From Tilletia caries (lineage: Eukaryota > Basidiomycota > Exobasidiomycetes > Tilletiales > Tilletiaceae), in contig JALUTQ010000036.1 of NCBI GenBank assembly GCA_032718865.1, forward strand, positions 89,518 to 153,517: 64,000 bases of DNA, written 5' to 3'. Positions within the stretch are counted from its first letter, which is position 1. Each line of letters starts with the position of its first letter. Below, one piece after another: positions 34,150 through 45,999 of the stretch. Under the pieces are notes generated by a model that worked only from the letters and a program-made list of their open reading frames with translations, was not told the DNA's origin and searched no databases. The translations under genes were made by a program, and so were the position numbers.

Positions 34150-34560
34150 GCTTGAAGGTTCCGGCTGCTGGGAGGGCCCTGGGGGGAGGGTCCCCGGCTG
34201 GTCCGGGTTGTAGAGCCTCCTCGGAGGGCTTTACCGAGAGGGTCTTGAAGTATCCCAGCCGAAAGGGTGTCGAGAGCGCTGCGTCTGGGAGGGTGCTGGG
34301 AGGGCCTGAGCCGAGAATAGTCCCTGGTGGGCCTGCGTGGAGATCGTCTTGGGATCCCTCATTGCATAGGAAGGTCCCAGGATCCTTCGTCCCAGAAGGT
34401 ATGAGAACCCTCCGAGGCGCAGACACTCTCAGGGCCATCTCAGAAACGGTCTCAGGATGGTATCTCCAAAATCCCACAAGGACCCTTTTCAAAAACCTCT
34501 TTAGGACCCTTCTAGCATAGAGTCTTCAGACCCTCCCAGCGTCCAAATCCTCCCCATACC
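34150..34560. repeat. GGGAGGGTCC-rich imperfect repeats, right flank of the micro-exon locus
   Basis: This is the partner of the repeats at 31960-32240, with CTGGGAGGGCC, GGGAGGGTGCTGGGAGGG and GACCCTCCCAG in both orientations. A further donor-like ACTCAC (GTGAGT on the minus strand) at 34135-34140 lies just inside. The stretch 34560-35120 up to the promoter of P450 copy 2 holds no supported gene. Confidence 0.45.
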
Positions 34561-35124
34561 ATTTGAAAACATTGGCGGTGTAGTGGAGAGGCAGACGAAA
34601 GTGTCCGCTTCTCCCCCACACTCAGCCTGGAAATGTCCGTGTGCCAAAGGGACGATGCAGAACATTCCTGCAGCGTTCCACTTCCAAAGTCCAAACCTTG
34701 CTTGGAGCTGCCAGCATCGGTCATCCAGCATCCAGAGGTCTGCCGCGAACGGGCACGAAAGCGTTACCCGACCCGGTGCAGTGACAGGACGCCCAAAGAC
34801 TTCACCGAGATCTTCCACGGGCGCCATCACCTCTCTAAGACTGCAGTCTGGCTCCCTTCCTACCTTCGGCCCTTCGGCTTCGCTTCCGACGCCTTGACCT
34901 CGGCCAGACAGTTATAATCGATCTTCCTGCTGCGCTTCTGTCTCGCCAACGAAGAACCTCGACAATTATCAGGGTCCAAGGTATACCAACGCCGAGGCTC
35001 TCGCCCCATAACCGCTCGCCGCGCCGCCCGCAAGTCGTTCTATGTCCTGAAGCCGAAGCCCTTTGCAATTCTGAGGTCCGCTTCTATGATCTAACGTCCG
35101 TTCATATACGTCTAACGTCTGTCG

Positions 35125-35138
35125 TATAAAGGTATAAA
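35125..35138 (+). promoter_or_regulatory. double TATA box of P450 copy 2
   Basis: Two TATAAA words (35125-35130 and 35133-35138) lie about 100 bp before the ATG, the same spacing as in copy 1. Just upstream the word TCTAACGTC occurs twice (about 35091 and 35111). Confidence 0.6.
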
Positions 35139-35236
35139 GCCTCACCCTATTGCATCGCTGGGATCTTGCCTTCTCCCTCAAATCCTCACGCTCGCTCCTG
35201 CAGACAGCCGTCGCTATACATACGATCACTGCCGCT

Positions 35237-37353
35237 ATGCTCACCCTTTCCACATCATCATCCTCCCTCGCCGCTATTCTCGACAGGACTGGCATCATCC
35301 TGCCCTTCGCAGGGTTATTGCTTGCCGTCCTTGCCTTCGTCTACAATGATCGCGCACCCTTCACAAGATCAAGACGGCCAGGTCTTCACTATCCGGACGC
35401 AGCTTGGCCATTGGTCGGTCACACGCTACAAGCCATCAAGATGGTCGCCAACAGAGACCTGGACAAAGCTCTTGCATTTACCCGGCAATCCAAAATCGGA
35501 GGCTGGCAGTACGTATTCTCCGGACCATGCTACTTGTGAAGACTGTACAGTTAAACCCACTGACTTGTCTTCTGTCTGTCGACATTTAGACTGAGCATCA
35601 TCGGACAAGGCAACTTCATTTCTCTCTCTCGACCCGAGTATATCGAAGCCATGCAAAAGAACCACTTTGAGAGCTTCGAGAAGGGCGACTTCTTCCGGGA
35701 TCGGTTTGCCGACGTGCTCGGTCGCAACGGCATATTCGTCGCCGACGGTCACGCATGGAAACACGCCCGCAAGACGGCCTCCCACATCTTCTCTGCTGGC
35801 CAGTTTCGTAACTGGGTCCAAGTCGTCGTCCACGAGGAGCTCGACAAGGTCGTCTCCCTGCTGAACGCCATTACAAAGGAAAACGCATCCGCGGAGAAGG
35901 GCGAGAAGAACCAGAAGGCAGTGATTGCCCTTCCCGAACTCTTCTTCCGGTACACACTCAACTCCTTCTCCCGCATGGCGTTCGGAGCCGACATCGGCTG
36001 CTTGACCAAAGACCCTGCCTGCCTCGACACACCGGTAGACTTCGCAGTGGCCTTCGACTACGCACAGCTCGTCATCAATGGGCGGATTCTCACCCCGATG
36101 TTCCAGCTCGTCGAGTTCGTCACACCCAAGGGCAGGAAGTGAGTCATCTCATTCTTCTTGTTCCTGATCAGCCAGGAAACTGACGGAAATGTTCTATCTT
36201 CTCAGGATGAAAGCGGCCATCAAAACTATCCGCGACTTTGCAGGAAGCATCATTGACGATCGTCTTCAGGCTGCGCAGCGCGAGAAGAAGGCGAGCAAGG
36301 ACCAAGGACAGGCGACACGCGAACCCGGGTCCCTCGCCCAGCTATCCAAGAAGGATGGAAAGGATCTGCTTGATCTCTTCATGGAGACTACTCAAGATCG
36401 CGAGGAGCTCTTGATCGTTGTGCTCAACTTCCTCATTGCTGGACGGTGAGTGCTTGCATTTTCGAACTTGGTATGGGTCCCGCGCCAGATAATCTGACAC
36501 CATGGTCTTCCTTCCTCTCTGCACTGACTGTTGCGATGATTCAGAGACACCACCGCCCAGCTCCTCTCCTGGTTCTTCTATGAGATGATGGCCCACCCGG
36601 AGCATCTCGATGGAATCCGACGCGAGCTTACTGAAGTACTGGGCGATTGTCCCGAGGAGGGCTACCGGTTGCCATACGACCGTATGCGCGACATTCCTTA
36701 CACGTTCGCGTGCATTACGGAGGCGTTGCGACTGCATCCTAGTGTTCCCAAGGTGAGAGAGTATGCGCGCCTGGCTCTGTACACTCAAGGGTAGGCTTCT
36801 GATCGCTTTCATTTTCCAAATTACACAGAACGGAAAGCGATGCGTCAAAGACACCCTCCTCGTCCCGTCCGGCCCCAACCCCTCAAATCTGCCGCCGGTC
36901 CAAATTTACAAAGGAGAGATGGCTGGATGGTCCGACTGGGTCATGGCCCGCCTGCCAGAGGTCTGGGGTGACGACTGCGCTGAATATCGGCCAAGTCGGT
37001 TCTTGGACTCGGCATCAGAGTCCACGGAAGGGCACGGCGGAATCAAGCAGTACTCACAGTGGCAGCAACACATGTTCAACGGCGGACCACGCTTGTGCCT
37101 GGGAATGAACCTGGCCAGTGAGTTCATCTCTTTTTCCATGTTCTCCTTGTTTCGATATCCCCACGACTAATGATTCATCCTCTCCGTAGACTTTGAGGCT
37201 CTCAGCATCGTTGCGGCCGTCGTTCCCCTCTTCGACATCCACTGGGCCAAGGCGGACCAGGGTCAGACAGCGAGTTGGCCGCCTAAGTACGTCTCCTCGA
37301 TTACGCATCCTATGGAGCCTTATCAAGTCGAGTTCCGGCGGCGCGTGCGGTAA
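35237..37353 (+). CDS. cytochrome P450, copy 2 of a tandem array
   Basis: Six exons (35237-35508, 35590-36138, 36206-36445, 36545-36752, 36829-37117, 37190-37353) have the same lengths as copy 1 and give 573 residues. The membrane anchor (IILPFAGLLLAVLAFVY), AGRDTTAQLLSWFF, EALRL, YRPSRF and FNGGPRLCLG are all present, so the enzyme should be active. Exon 3 protein is identical to copy 1. The gene is separated from copy 1 by 3.6 kb holding the micro-exon locus and from copy 3 by 0.84 kb. It is an ER-bound monooxygenase of the fatty-acid-hydroxylase type by resemblance; the substrate is not known. Confidence 0.9.
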
Positions 37354-38193
37354 TGCGGAGGGTGCGAAGGTCGATGGCCCCGACGGGCAGATTCGCGGAC
37401 AAGATGGAAAGGTTCTCAAACGTGGATATGTTTTGTACTTATACCTAGTAGGTAACGTTGATGACACCCTTTTGCATTATCGGCTCACCGGGATCTTCTC
37501 TACGCGCCTGAAAGCGAGAAGACAGTCCGACGATATCTCATCAAATCCATCCCGCCTCTCTTGCCCTGCTCGGCTGAACAGCTCCAGTTGCAGCGACTCG
37601 ATACGAATGCGAGCGTCTCATCCCAACTCAACGATTTCCCGCCGGTGCTCAGCCTTACCGCTCTCGCGTCGCGAAATGCATCGATTCAGCAGCGACGCCG
37701 CACTGGATGTATCAAGGCGAAGTGCATCCGCGACCCATGCCGTCCTTTTCACCCTTCGCGTCGATTGTCCAACATGGCTCACCGTCTCACTGCTTACCCT
37801 CAACACACACCCTTGCAGATCGTTTTGCTACCCTCGCCCCCGCCGAACAACTCTTCGGACATCGGTTACGGTCCCACAGTTGAGATGCTGAAATCGGAAG
37901 AGCCGCCGCGAGGCAGCTGGGAATGTTCTCACGCAACCCAATGCATAAAAGCCGCCCGGCGGACCTCATCGCCTCATCTCACATCCCCGCGGTCGGAGGT
38001 CCTTCGCTTCGCTACGAGCTCGCCGAATTGATATCAACCACTTCGCCTCGCATCTTCGCTATGGTATAAATACTGACCAGCTTCGACCGAGTGGGAGTAA
38101 TCTTTACCCCCTCCCTTCCTACTCTGACCTCCCCTCCCTCTCCTCGCATCTCTGCATAGTGCATACAGACAATCACTCCCGACCATCGCGACC
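37354..38193. promoter_or_regulatory. spacer between P450 copies 2 and 3 with a TATA box
   Basis: This region holds the 3' UTR of copy 2 and the promoter of copy 3. TATAAA at 38065-38070 lies 124 bp before the ATG at 38194. No gene is supported in the rest. Confidence 0.5.
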
Positions 38194-40369
38194 ATGCTCG
38201 CGCTTTCTGCCCCTTCCCCTTCCCTCCCCGCTCTGCCTGACAACAATGGCATCCTCGTCGCCCTCGCAGGTCTCATCCTCATCGTCCTCGTCGGTGTATA
38301 TCACGATCGCGTACCGTTCACCAAGCCAAGACGACCAGGCGTTCATTACCCTGAAAAGTGTTGGCCTCTCCTCGGGCATACCATCCAGATGATCAAGATG
38401 GGTATTGGCAAGGAACTCGATGTGTTTCTCGAGTTTTCCCGGCGCTCCAAGATAGGAGGACTGCAGTACGTATATTCACGCCCCCTGAAGGCCTCACACC
38501 TTGAATCCGACTGCCAGATCGCTTACTCACACCCATCTCCTCTCTTCGCCGAAGCACAGATTCAACGTTATCGGACTGGGCAACTTCATCTCTCTTTCTC
38601 GGCCTGAATACATCGAGGCCATGCAAAAGACCCACTTCGAGAATTTCGAGAAGGGTGACTTCTTCCGGGACCGGTTCGCCGACGTCCTCGGTCGCAATGG
38701 CATCTTCGTCGCCGACGGTCACGCATGGAAACACGCCCGCAAGACGGCCTCCCACATCTTCTCTGCCGGCCAGTTCCGTAACTGGGTCCAGGTCGCCGTT
38801 CATGAGGAGCTCGACAAGGTCGTCTCCCTGCTGAACGCCATCACAAAGGAGAGTGTGGACCAGGACGAGGAGAAGAGTGAGGTATCATCCGTGATCACCC
38901 TTCCCGAACTCTTCTTCCGGTACACACTCAACTCCTTCTCCCGTATGGCGTTCGGAACCGACATCGGCTGCTTGACCAACGATCCTGCCTGCCTCGACAC
39001 ACCGGTGGAGTTTGCGGTTGCCTTCGACTACGCCCAGCTCGTCATCAATCATCGTATTTTCACGCCATGCTTCCAGCTTGTTGAGTTACTCTCACCGCGA
39101 GGCAGGAAGTAAGTTCCAAATCCTGTCTCCAGGACATCGCGAGCCAGCCCATCGAGCTGACGCGCATGAATGAACATCTTTCTTTTTTGGCAGGATGCGG
39201 AAGGCCATCAGTACGATCCGCGAGTTTGCAGGAACTATCATCGATGATCGACTACGCAGTGCTGAGCTCCAAAAGAAGGCGACCAACGTCGACGACAAGG
39301 AAGAACAAGTCACGGGAGAGATCGTTTCTACTGCCCGGCTGGCGAAGGAAGATGGGAAGGACTTGCTCGATCTTTTCATGGATACCACGCAAGATCGCGA
39401 GGAGCTCTTGGATGTCGTACTGAACTTCCTCATCGCCGGACGGTGAGTATTTTTCCAGAGCCGACCGCGCGCTCCTGTTGTCCTGACCACTCTCTCTCCC
39501 TATTCTTCATCTGTTGCTGGCTTCTGTATAGGGACTCCACCGCTCAGCTCCTCTCCTGGTTCTTCTACGAGATGATGGCGCACCCTGAGCATCTCGACGG
39601 CATCCGACGCGAGCTGACCGAAGTGCTGGGCGAGTGCCCCGAGGAAGGCTACCGATTGCCTTATGATCGCATCCGCGACCTCCCTTACACGTTTGCATGC
39701 ATCACAGAATCGTTGCGTCTGCACCCCAGTGTTCCCAAGGTGAGAGCAATGTGTGCACAAAATCCATCTTTCTTCTCTCTCTCTCTCTCCCGTCGCAGGC
39801 CTTCTGATCCCGCCCATCTTTCCCAAATCGCACAGAATGCCAAGAGGTGCGTGAAGGATACACTGCTCGTCCCATCCGGTCCAAACCCTTCGAACCTACC
39901 CCCGGTCCAGATTTACAAAGGAGAATTGGCAGGCTGGTCCGACTGGGTCATGGCCCGCCTGCCAGAGGTCTGGGGTGACGACTGCGAAGAGTACCAACCG
40001 AGTCGGTTCTTGGACTCGGTGTCAGGGGACCTGGAGGGGAAGATGGGGACAAAGCAGTACTCGCAGTGGCAGCAGCACATGTTCAACGGCGGTCCGCGTC
40101 TATGCTTGGGGATGAGCTTGGCCAGTACGTTTTATCAGCTCCTCCTCTTCGCTGCTTTGGCCACCTCTGACAGGTTGCTTTCCCGAAATTTCTTGTCCTT
40201 GACAGACTTCGAAGCACTCAGTATCGTCGCGGCTATCGTGCCCCTGTTCGATATCCACTGGGCTCGGGCGGATCAGGGTCAGACGGCGAGTTGGCCGCCG
40301 ACGTACATGTCCTCCATCACGCATCCGACGGAACCATACCAGGTCGAGTTTCGGCGGCGCGTGCGGTAG
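38194..40369 (+). CDS. cytochrome P450, copy 3 of a tandem array
   Basis: Six exons (38194-38465, 38560-39108, 39194-39442, 39532-39739, 39836-40124, 40206-40369) give 576 residues. All exon lengths match the other copies except exon 3, which is 9 nt longer. The anchor is ILVALAGLILIVLVGVY. It is the most divergent copy: the I-helix reads AGRDSTAQLLSWFF, with Ser for the first Thr of the DTT motif, and ExxR reads ESLRL. The heme loop FNGGPRLCLG is unchanged. A Ser at that oxygen-activation position is a mild change, so activity is expected. The transposon begins about 190 bp after the stop. Confidence 0.9.
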
Positions 40370-40683
40370 TGGCGGACGCGGACGCGGACGGAAGGAAGCG
40401 ATGAGAAGGCTTTCCGTTGTGGTTGAAGGGGTTTTTTGTGCTGTCATAGTATCGAGCATCTCGTAACAACGATAGCCATGCATATCCAACATCCAGATCC
40501 GAGTCGGGACCCTCGATGTCCGCCTCGCCGCGCTTTGCGCATTCGGTCCACCTTACTCGGGCCCAATGATGTGAACGTCGTTCCCATTTTTAATTTGTCA
40601 ATTAAAAAACCCTCTCCTGTGGAGAGGGTCCGCAAGCTCAGTGAACAGGACAAGCTCAGTGAACAGGAACGCAGAGATGTGGA

Positions 40684-42381
40684 TTAAGAGGCTGATGGGA
40701 ACACGTCATCCTCGAGTAAATCCTCGTCCGCACTGTCGGGGGACTCGACCGAAGCCATCCTGCGGCGGCGCTTGACATCTTTTCTCATTTGCACATAAAC
40801 TTTGCCCCATCCATCTGCCTTCCGCTTCATGATGGCTGTCCTGACTTTCACCCAAACTCGTCGTGCTTCCTCCATTTCCTCCTTTGCCAACTTCTCTTCC
40901 GCAATCTCCCTGGCCTCCTCCGCATACAGCACCCCTCCTGATTGAGTCACCTTCCTTTGTCGCTCTGTGCGCTTGTTCCGTTCCTTTTTGTGCGGCCGTC
41001 TGGAAGCGCATTGCCGACACCGCCAAACCGCCTGTCTGAGCCTGAATCAAACCACCACGAATGCATTTCAGCACTGTCGGCGAGAGATCGGTCCCGTGTC
41101 GCTCCTCAATGTCGTGGACAACGCGAGACAGTGTGCGCACGGTCTTTGGCGTGGTGGGAACATCTGAGGGGGAATGAGGGCTGGATGGCAGGGTCACCGG
41201 TAGGTCTTCGGTCGTCTCAGGAAACTTGACCAAGACCATGTCGGGGTTGAAGGGGTAAATACCAGTGAGTCGGAAGCCACTCTTGATTGTATTGACCTTC
41301 ATCGTTTTTGATCTGATGCTGTTGAGAGCCGCCAAGAACTCAATCTTGTTGAAATTTGTACACCCCGTACGCGTCGCGATATCGATCGCCTCGCGATGCC
41401 AGTGCTTCATTGGTTGAAAGACGGAAACGTCGAGTGGCTGGAGAATGTGAGAGGAGTGGGGAGGCAAGCTGAAAGGGATGATGGCGTGTTTTTCTCGCAG
41501 TAGTCGAGGAATTGTTTAGTGCAATGGGACCCATGTCCATCAAACACCAGAAGGCGCTTGTCTCCTTTTTGCCATATGCTTTGTCCGCGCGTCAAAATGC
41601 TTGATCCACTGTAATGCAAGAATGTCGTCCGTGTATCCGTTCGGGGAAACAGCAAAAAGAGTGTCCCCTGGAAGGTCGTTTTTGGACCCACGACTCCGAA
41701 TGCTGCGCTGCTGAAAGAATAATCATCGGGGCTATGTGATCACCCGCCGCACTCACTGCTTCGATGCAGGTGACCGAGTCTCGACAGGTCTCGCTGGCAA
41801 GGTGGGCCTCCTTAGTTGGATTCAGAGTGAGGATCCACTGCTTGCCTCCGATGCCGACCCTAAATCCCACCTCGTCGACATTCCAGATGTCGCAAGGCTG
41901 GATGCCCTGCGTTTCGATGGTCGTTTTTGAGCTTCTTGAAGAACCTGCTCAGCGTCGTCCGGTCTTGAGTCATCCTCGTCAGCTCCCGAGACTTTTGCTT
42001 GGCCGTGTGTAGCTCCGCGTGCCTCTTGACGAAATTTGACAGCCATTTTTCGCCCACAACAGGAGGCGCATCAGATCCTTGGTGGGCAGCGGAGAGCAGC
42101 TGGTTCGCTGAGGAAATGATGAGCTCGGGACGCGCAGAAAGCTCCAGATCGTCCAGAATGCCAATGTATCGGAGCAGCGCACTCTCTTGATCGTCGTTGA
42201 GTTTCCGATTCGTCGGCAGGCGCGTCGATCTGCTGTTCTTGCCTCGATATCGGCGTGAGATTCGGAGGCGGTTGACTTTCCACTTCCTCGCGAGAGCGGA
42301 AAAGTCGGGCTGGTCGGCCGCGAGCGCCTCTTCCAACGCGCACGCGACTCGTTCTTCTTCTTCCTCGTACTTTGACGGCAT
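40684..42381 (-). pseudogene. pogo-type transposase, frameshifted
   Basis: Starting at ATG 42381, the N-terminus carries a CENP-B-type helix-turn-helix (FSALARKWKVNRLRISRRYR, then WLSNFVKRHAEL). The DDE catalytic domain follows: WNVDEVGFRVG, EAVSAAGDHIAPMIIL, RLLVFDGHGSH, PPHSSHILQPLDV. A basic tail ends DLLEDDVFPSAS. The family cuts and pastes DNA at TA sites. The frame changes six times, near 41928, 41683, 41650, 41570, 41497 and 40995, and each break sits on a run of five A or T. The domains are otherwise well kept. Breakage is therefore recent, or the run lengths are wrong in the assembly. Confidence 0.85.
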
Positions 42382-42506
42382 CTGTGCTCAAAATTGGAAA
42401 TTGTTGAGAGATAGGTGAGGGAGAGGTACATGAAGGATGTGCGGTGGGCGACGCGTCCGCGTTCCTGTTCACTGAGCTTGTCCTGTTCACTGAGCTTGCG
42501 GACCCT

Positions 42507-43154
42507 CACTGTGCCAAATGAAGTAGTTTCCAGTTGGTGGAAACTAATTGGAAATCCGCAGTTTCCAAGGGGTTTCCATGGCGCTGGAAACTAGACCAGT
42601 TTTCGGGCAGTTTTCTTTGGATCCGAATACTGTGCAGTTTTTCGAAGGGTTTTTCGGTACTTGGAAACTTGAAGCGGGTCTGGGAGGTCGATGCCGGGCA
42701 AAGACCTCTTGGTTTTCCCAATTGGCATGACCCCGCTCAACAGTCTCAGGGTTTCTAGGTAACCGGCTTCAACCTCAGAAAATTCATAGCTGCTTCCTGA
42801 CCAAAACGATGCTCATGTCTGACGACAGAAACCGTGGAATTACTGTATTGCTACCCGTGTGTACTTGTGTTGAGACATGCACTTGTCAGTGGTGAGTGTG
42901 GATGTGTCGAGTGGCACGGGTAGGCCGTGCCTGGGCAGCGACACCCTGAGACCAGGCAGTGGTAGCGCTTGACCCCCACCGCGGTAGCGTGGTCTACAGG
43001 AGGCTTACATAAGGTGGCCCGTGCTACACCAAAGGGTTTTCGACATAGGAAAACTGTAGGAAAACTGCTGCGCATTTTTTAGTTTTCGGCGGCGAAAACT
43101 ATCGAGTTTTCACGGGGTTTCCACCAACTGGAAACTACCTCGGATGGCACAGTG
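42507..43154. mobile_element. CACTA-like MITE, copy A
   Basis: The ends are CACTGTGCCA and TGGCACAGTG, extended as imperfect repeats containing AGTTTCCAGTTGGTGGAAAC. The target duplication is CCT (42504-42506, 43155-43157), confirmed by comparing with the uninterrupted left repeat of the host transposon. CACT(A/G) ends with a 3-bp duplication define the CACTA superfamily. Repeated GGAAACT and AGTTTCC words fill both subterminal parts. There is no transposase in 648 bp. A near-identical copy in the opposite orientation is at 56970-57602. Confidence 0.82.
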
Positions 43155-43454
43155 CCTCTCCACAGGAGAGGGTTTTTTAATTGACAAATCAAAAATGGGA
43201 ACGACGTTCACATCATTGGGCCCGAGTAGATCAGGTGCATGTTACATACGTAGAGGCTCCCAGAAAATCTGCTCATCAAACGGATCGTTGTCCCATCAAG
43301 CATCAAGGTGCGAACATTTGATCACATTGATCGGCATGACTTGGGGAGACCAGAAGAGAGCGAAGGGCACAAGCCGAAGTGGTATATGCGTTATGTACTC
43401 GAAAGTGTACAGTATGTCCATCAGGCCTGACATTGAGTTTACATCCGGGACAAC

Positions 43455-43809
43455 CTATTGCTTCTTCTTCTCCGTAGCAGCACCTCCACCGCCGGCACCA
43501 CCGCCACCACCGCCGCCGCCTCTCGCCCTGCCCTTCGCACTCGCGTTCGCCGCATTCAAAAGCTCGCTCGTTCGGCTCGCGCTCCCTGCTACGACCGCAG
43601 TCCGTCCTGTGGAAGGCCCAGCAGCGCCGCCCGCCACAGATCCGGACGGAGAGGCGGCCCGATTGGCGTCGTTCCTGGAGAGCAGGATGATCTTCTTCTC
43701 CACGGGTGCGGGGTTGTTGGGTGGGGTTGACGCTGGGCCGCCGCGGTTCTTCTGTTGCTGTTGTGGTTGCTGCTGCTGCTGCTTCCTGCCACCGCCACCG
43801 GAATTGGAT

Positions 43810-43871
<62 letters not shown>

Positions 43872-45999
43872 TTGGCTCTGGCCCTGTGACTGTGTTTGTT
43901 GTCCCTGAGCCTTCTTAGGGCCAGAAGGGACAGACAATTGCTGGGCTTTCGGACCAGTAGGGATCTGTGGCTTCGAACCTTGCTGTGCTGAAGATCCAAC
44001 GTCTTCCTTCGCCTTTGGCTGCTGCTTGAGCTTTGCCTGCGCCTGCGCCTGCGTTTGCGTCTGTGACGACGACGAGCTCTCCACCTTCTTCTTTGGACCC
44101 GTGGGAATGGCCGGCTGACCTTGACCCTTTACCGGCGCCTGAGAGCCCGATCCTTTCGGCTGCGGTTTCTGTATCGTCTTCTGCTGCTGCTGCGTAGCCT
44201 TCCGAACCTGTTCCAGCGCCACCGCTCTCGCCTGCTGCAACTCAGCCGCTCGACGCTCGGCAGCCCGCTGAGCCTCGGCGGCCTTCTTCTCCTGTTGCTG
44301 CTGTCGGAGATGCTCGAGTAAGGGGGTGATCTTAGATGCTGATGCTTTAGCTGTCGCTGATCCGCTGGCAGTGCCGTCCGCTGTTGTTCCAGTGATGGAA
44401 GCTGGTGAAACTCATGAAAGGGTCAGTCTTGTCTATTTCTGGAGCGCAAGGATTGCGACGCGGGATAGTCGACGAGTCAATCGAGAGGCAGCCAGATATA
44501 CGTACCGACCAGTTGAGCCTCAGTCTTGTCGGCCACTTTCCCATCCTCCTTCTTTTCCTCGAGTGACTTGAGGAAGTCCTGATAGTCGGGATCTGAGCAG
44601 AAATGAAAGCAACATAAAAAGGGGTTCGAATCTGTGTCTCGAATTTATGAGCCTGAATGCAGGGAATAGATCAAACTCACCTTCTTCAATCGTCCCTTGC
44701 TTGGAGTCGGCCTTCTTCTTCTTGTCCGTAGCGACCTTGCGAATGGGTGCAAATTCCACAACAGCCATATATTCATTTCCTTGAATGAACAACATTTCCA
44801 GATGTATGCATCAGCTATGTAGAGTGGGAGAAAAAGAGCGCAGGGACAACCATTCATGAAAAAGCTCCTTCCCACTCACCTTTCGAGTCCCGGAACAAAT
44901 GGCCATCGTACCCTTTACTGAAATCCACCAGTGCCTGGGGATGCAAGAACCGGATGTATGCGCGCGAATAGACGTTGATCTTGTTAGGCGCATGATTGAT
45001 CTTGCCCTGCACAAAGCGGACATAGTCGACCGTCGGCTCGAGATCCGGCTCCGGCTTCAGCTCCGGCTCCACAGCGACCCTATCCACATCCCCATCATTG
45101 TCACCCGCTGCTGTTCCAGCGCCGGCACCGGCGCCGCTCTCGGCTCTCCTCTTGCGCGCCGCCTCGTTCAGCTCGGCGGTCAGAGCCGCATTCCGGACCC
45201 AGGGCGCCACGCTCGACCAGAACACGGTCTCGGGTACGTTGGGTGGGAGTCTGCGCACGATGACTTTGAGGAGGGGGGCGTTGTCTTCGAGTGCTTCTGC
45301 CCCTGCTCCTCCTCCTGCGCCGTCAGACGTACCCGCAGGGTCGGAGGAGGAGGAGGAGGCATCCTTCTTGGATTTTTTCTTGCTCCGCTTCTTGCTCTTT
45401 GCATTAGACAGGTCGGTCCCGTCGGTCGTAATGGGGTCCGTAGCAGCCGTCTTCTTCTTCTTGCTGCCGCTTCGCGTCTTCTTCTTCGGTGTCGTCGCGC
45501 TTTGGTCGTCCTTGCCTGATGCCGTCGCCGCTGCTGCTGCCAATGCTGTTTTGCTCGCGCTACTCGGTATCGCTTTGGACGTACTCGCCGACTGTTGGGA
45601 CTTCCCATTTGTCGCTTCGGCTGGACCTGCTGGCGCAGAAGCTTTCCCACCGCCGCCGCCGCCTTTGTTGGAGCCCTTCTCCCTCTCCTTGCCAGTCTTT
45701 TGACCGCCTCCAGCTCCGCCCAAGCCATTGGCCGCAGCCGTCCCCGCCGTAGGAGCACCACTGCCTTTCTTCAGCCCGGCCTGTTTGCCATTCTCCTCCT
45801 CCCCATCGTCATCCTCGTTCTCATCGCCAGCAAGATTCCCACCCGTTCCCCCTCCTCTGCCTCTACCCCTCCGCCTCGATTTCTGCTTCGAGGCGCCCGA
45901 TGCTGTGCCGTCCGCTACTGATGTCGCTACGGCCGATACCGGCGTCGCAGTCCCATTACCGCCGCCGCCGCCGCCGCCGCTTGGGACAGAGGCTGCCAT
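43455..45999 (-). CDS. UPF3: UPF3, nonsense-mediated mRNA decay factor
   Basis: Four exons (44880-45999, 44681-44779, 44506-44592, 43455-44401) give 750 residues. The Smg4/UPF3 RNP-type domain spans about residues 245-435: KVIVRRLPPNVPETVF, YSRAYIRFLHPQALVDFSKG, FRDSKGNEYMAVVEFAP and EDPDYQDFL. UPF3 binds UPF2 and links exon-junction complexes to UPF1 during decay of mRNAs with early stop codons. The first 240 residues are Gly/Ala-rich and basic (KSKKRSKKKSKK). The C-terminal 300 residues are Gln- and Lys-rich with a (QG)n tract. The protein is longer than yeast Upf3 (about 390 residues), mainly through low-complexity ends. The catalogue of conserved blocks makes this call secure. Confidence 0.9.
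43810..43875 (-). repeat. hexanucleotide tandem repeat coding (QG)n in UPF3
   Basis: CCTTGA is repeated about eleven times head to tail on the plus strand. On the coding strand it reads TCAAGG, giving alternating Gln and Gly. The repeat keeps the frame whatever its copy number. Confidence 0.9.

Larger units (their letters stand above)
40556..43226. mobile_element. pogo-like (Tc1/mariner) DNA transposon with a nested MITE
   Basis: Inverted repeats of about 117 bp start CTCGGGCCCAATGATGTGAA at 40556 and end at 43226. TA flanks both sides (40554-40555, 43227-43228), as expected for this superfamily. Each repeat contains a tandem copy of CAAGCTCAGTGAACAGG. The right repeat is split by the element at 42507-43154; without it the arms pair again perfectly through GCGGACCCTCTCCACAGG. 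The transposase lies inside on the minus strand and is broken, so the copy is probably not autonomous. Confidence 0.88.

Noticed and set aside
44580..44660. GGTTCGAATC box suggesting a tRNA gene
   Set aside because: No matching acceptor stem, A box or anticodon arm surrounds it, and it lies in an intron of UPF3.
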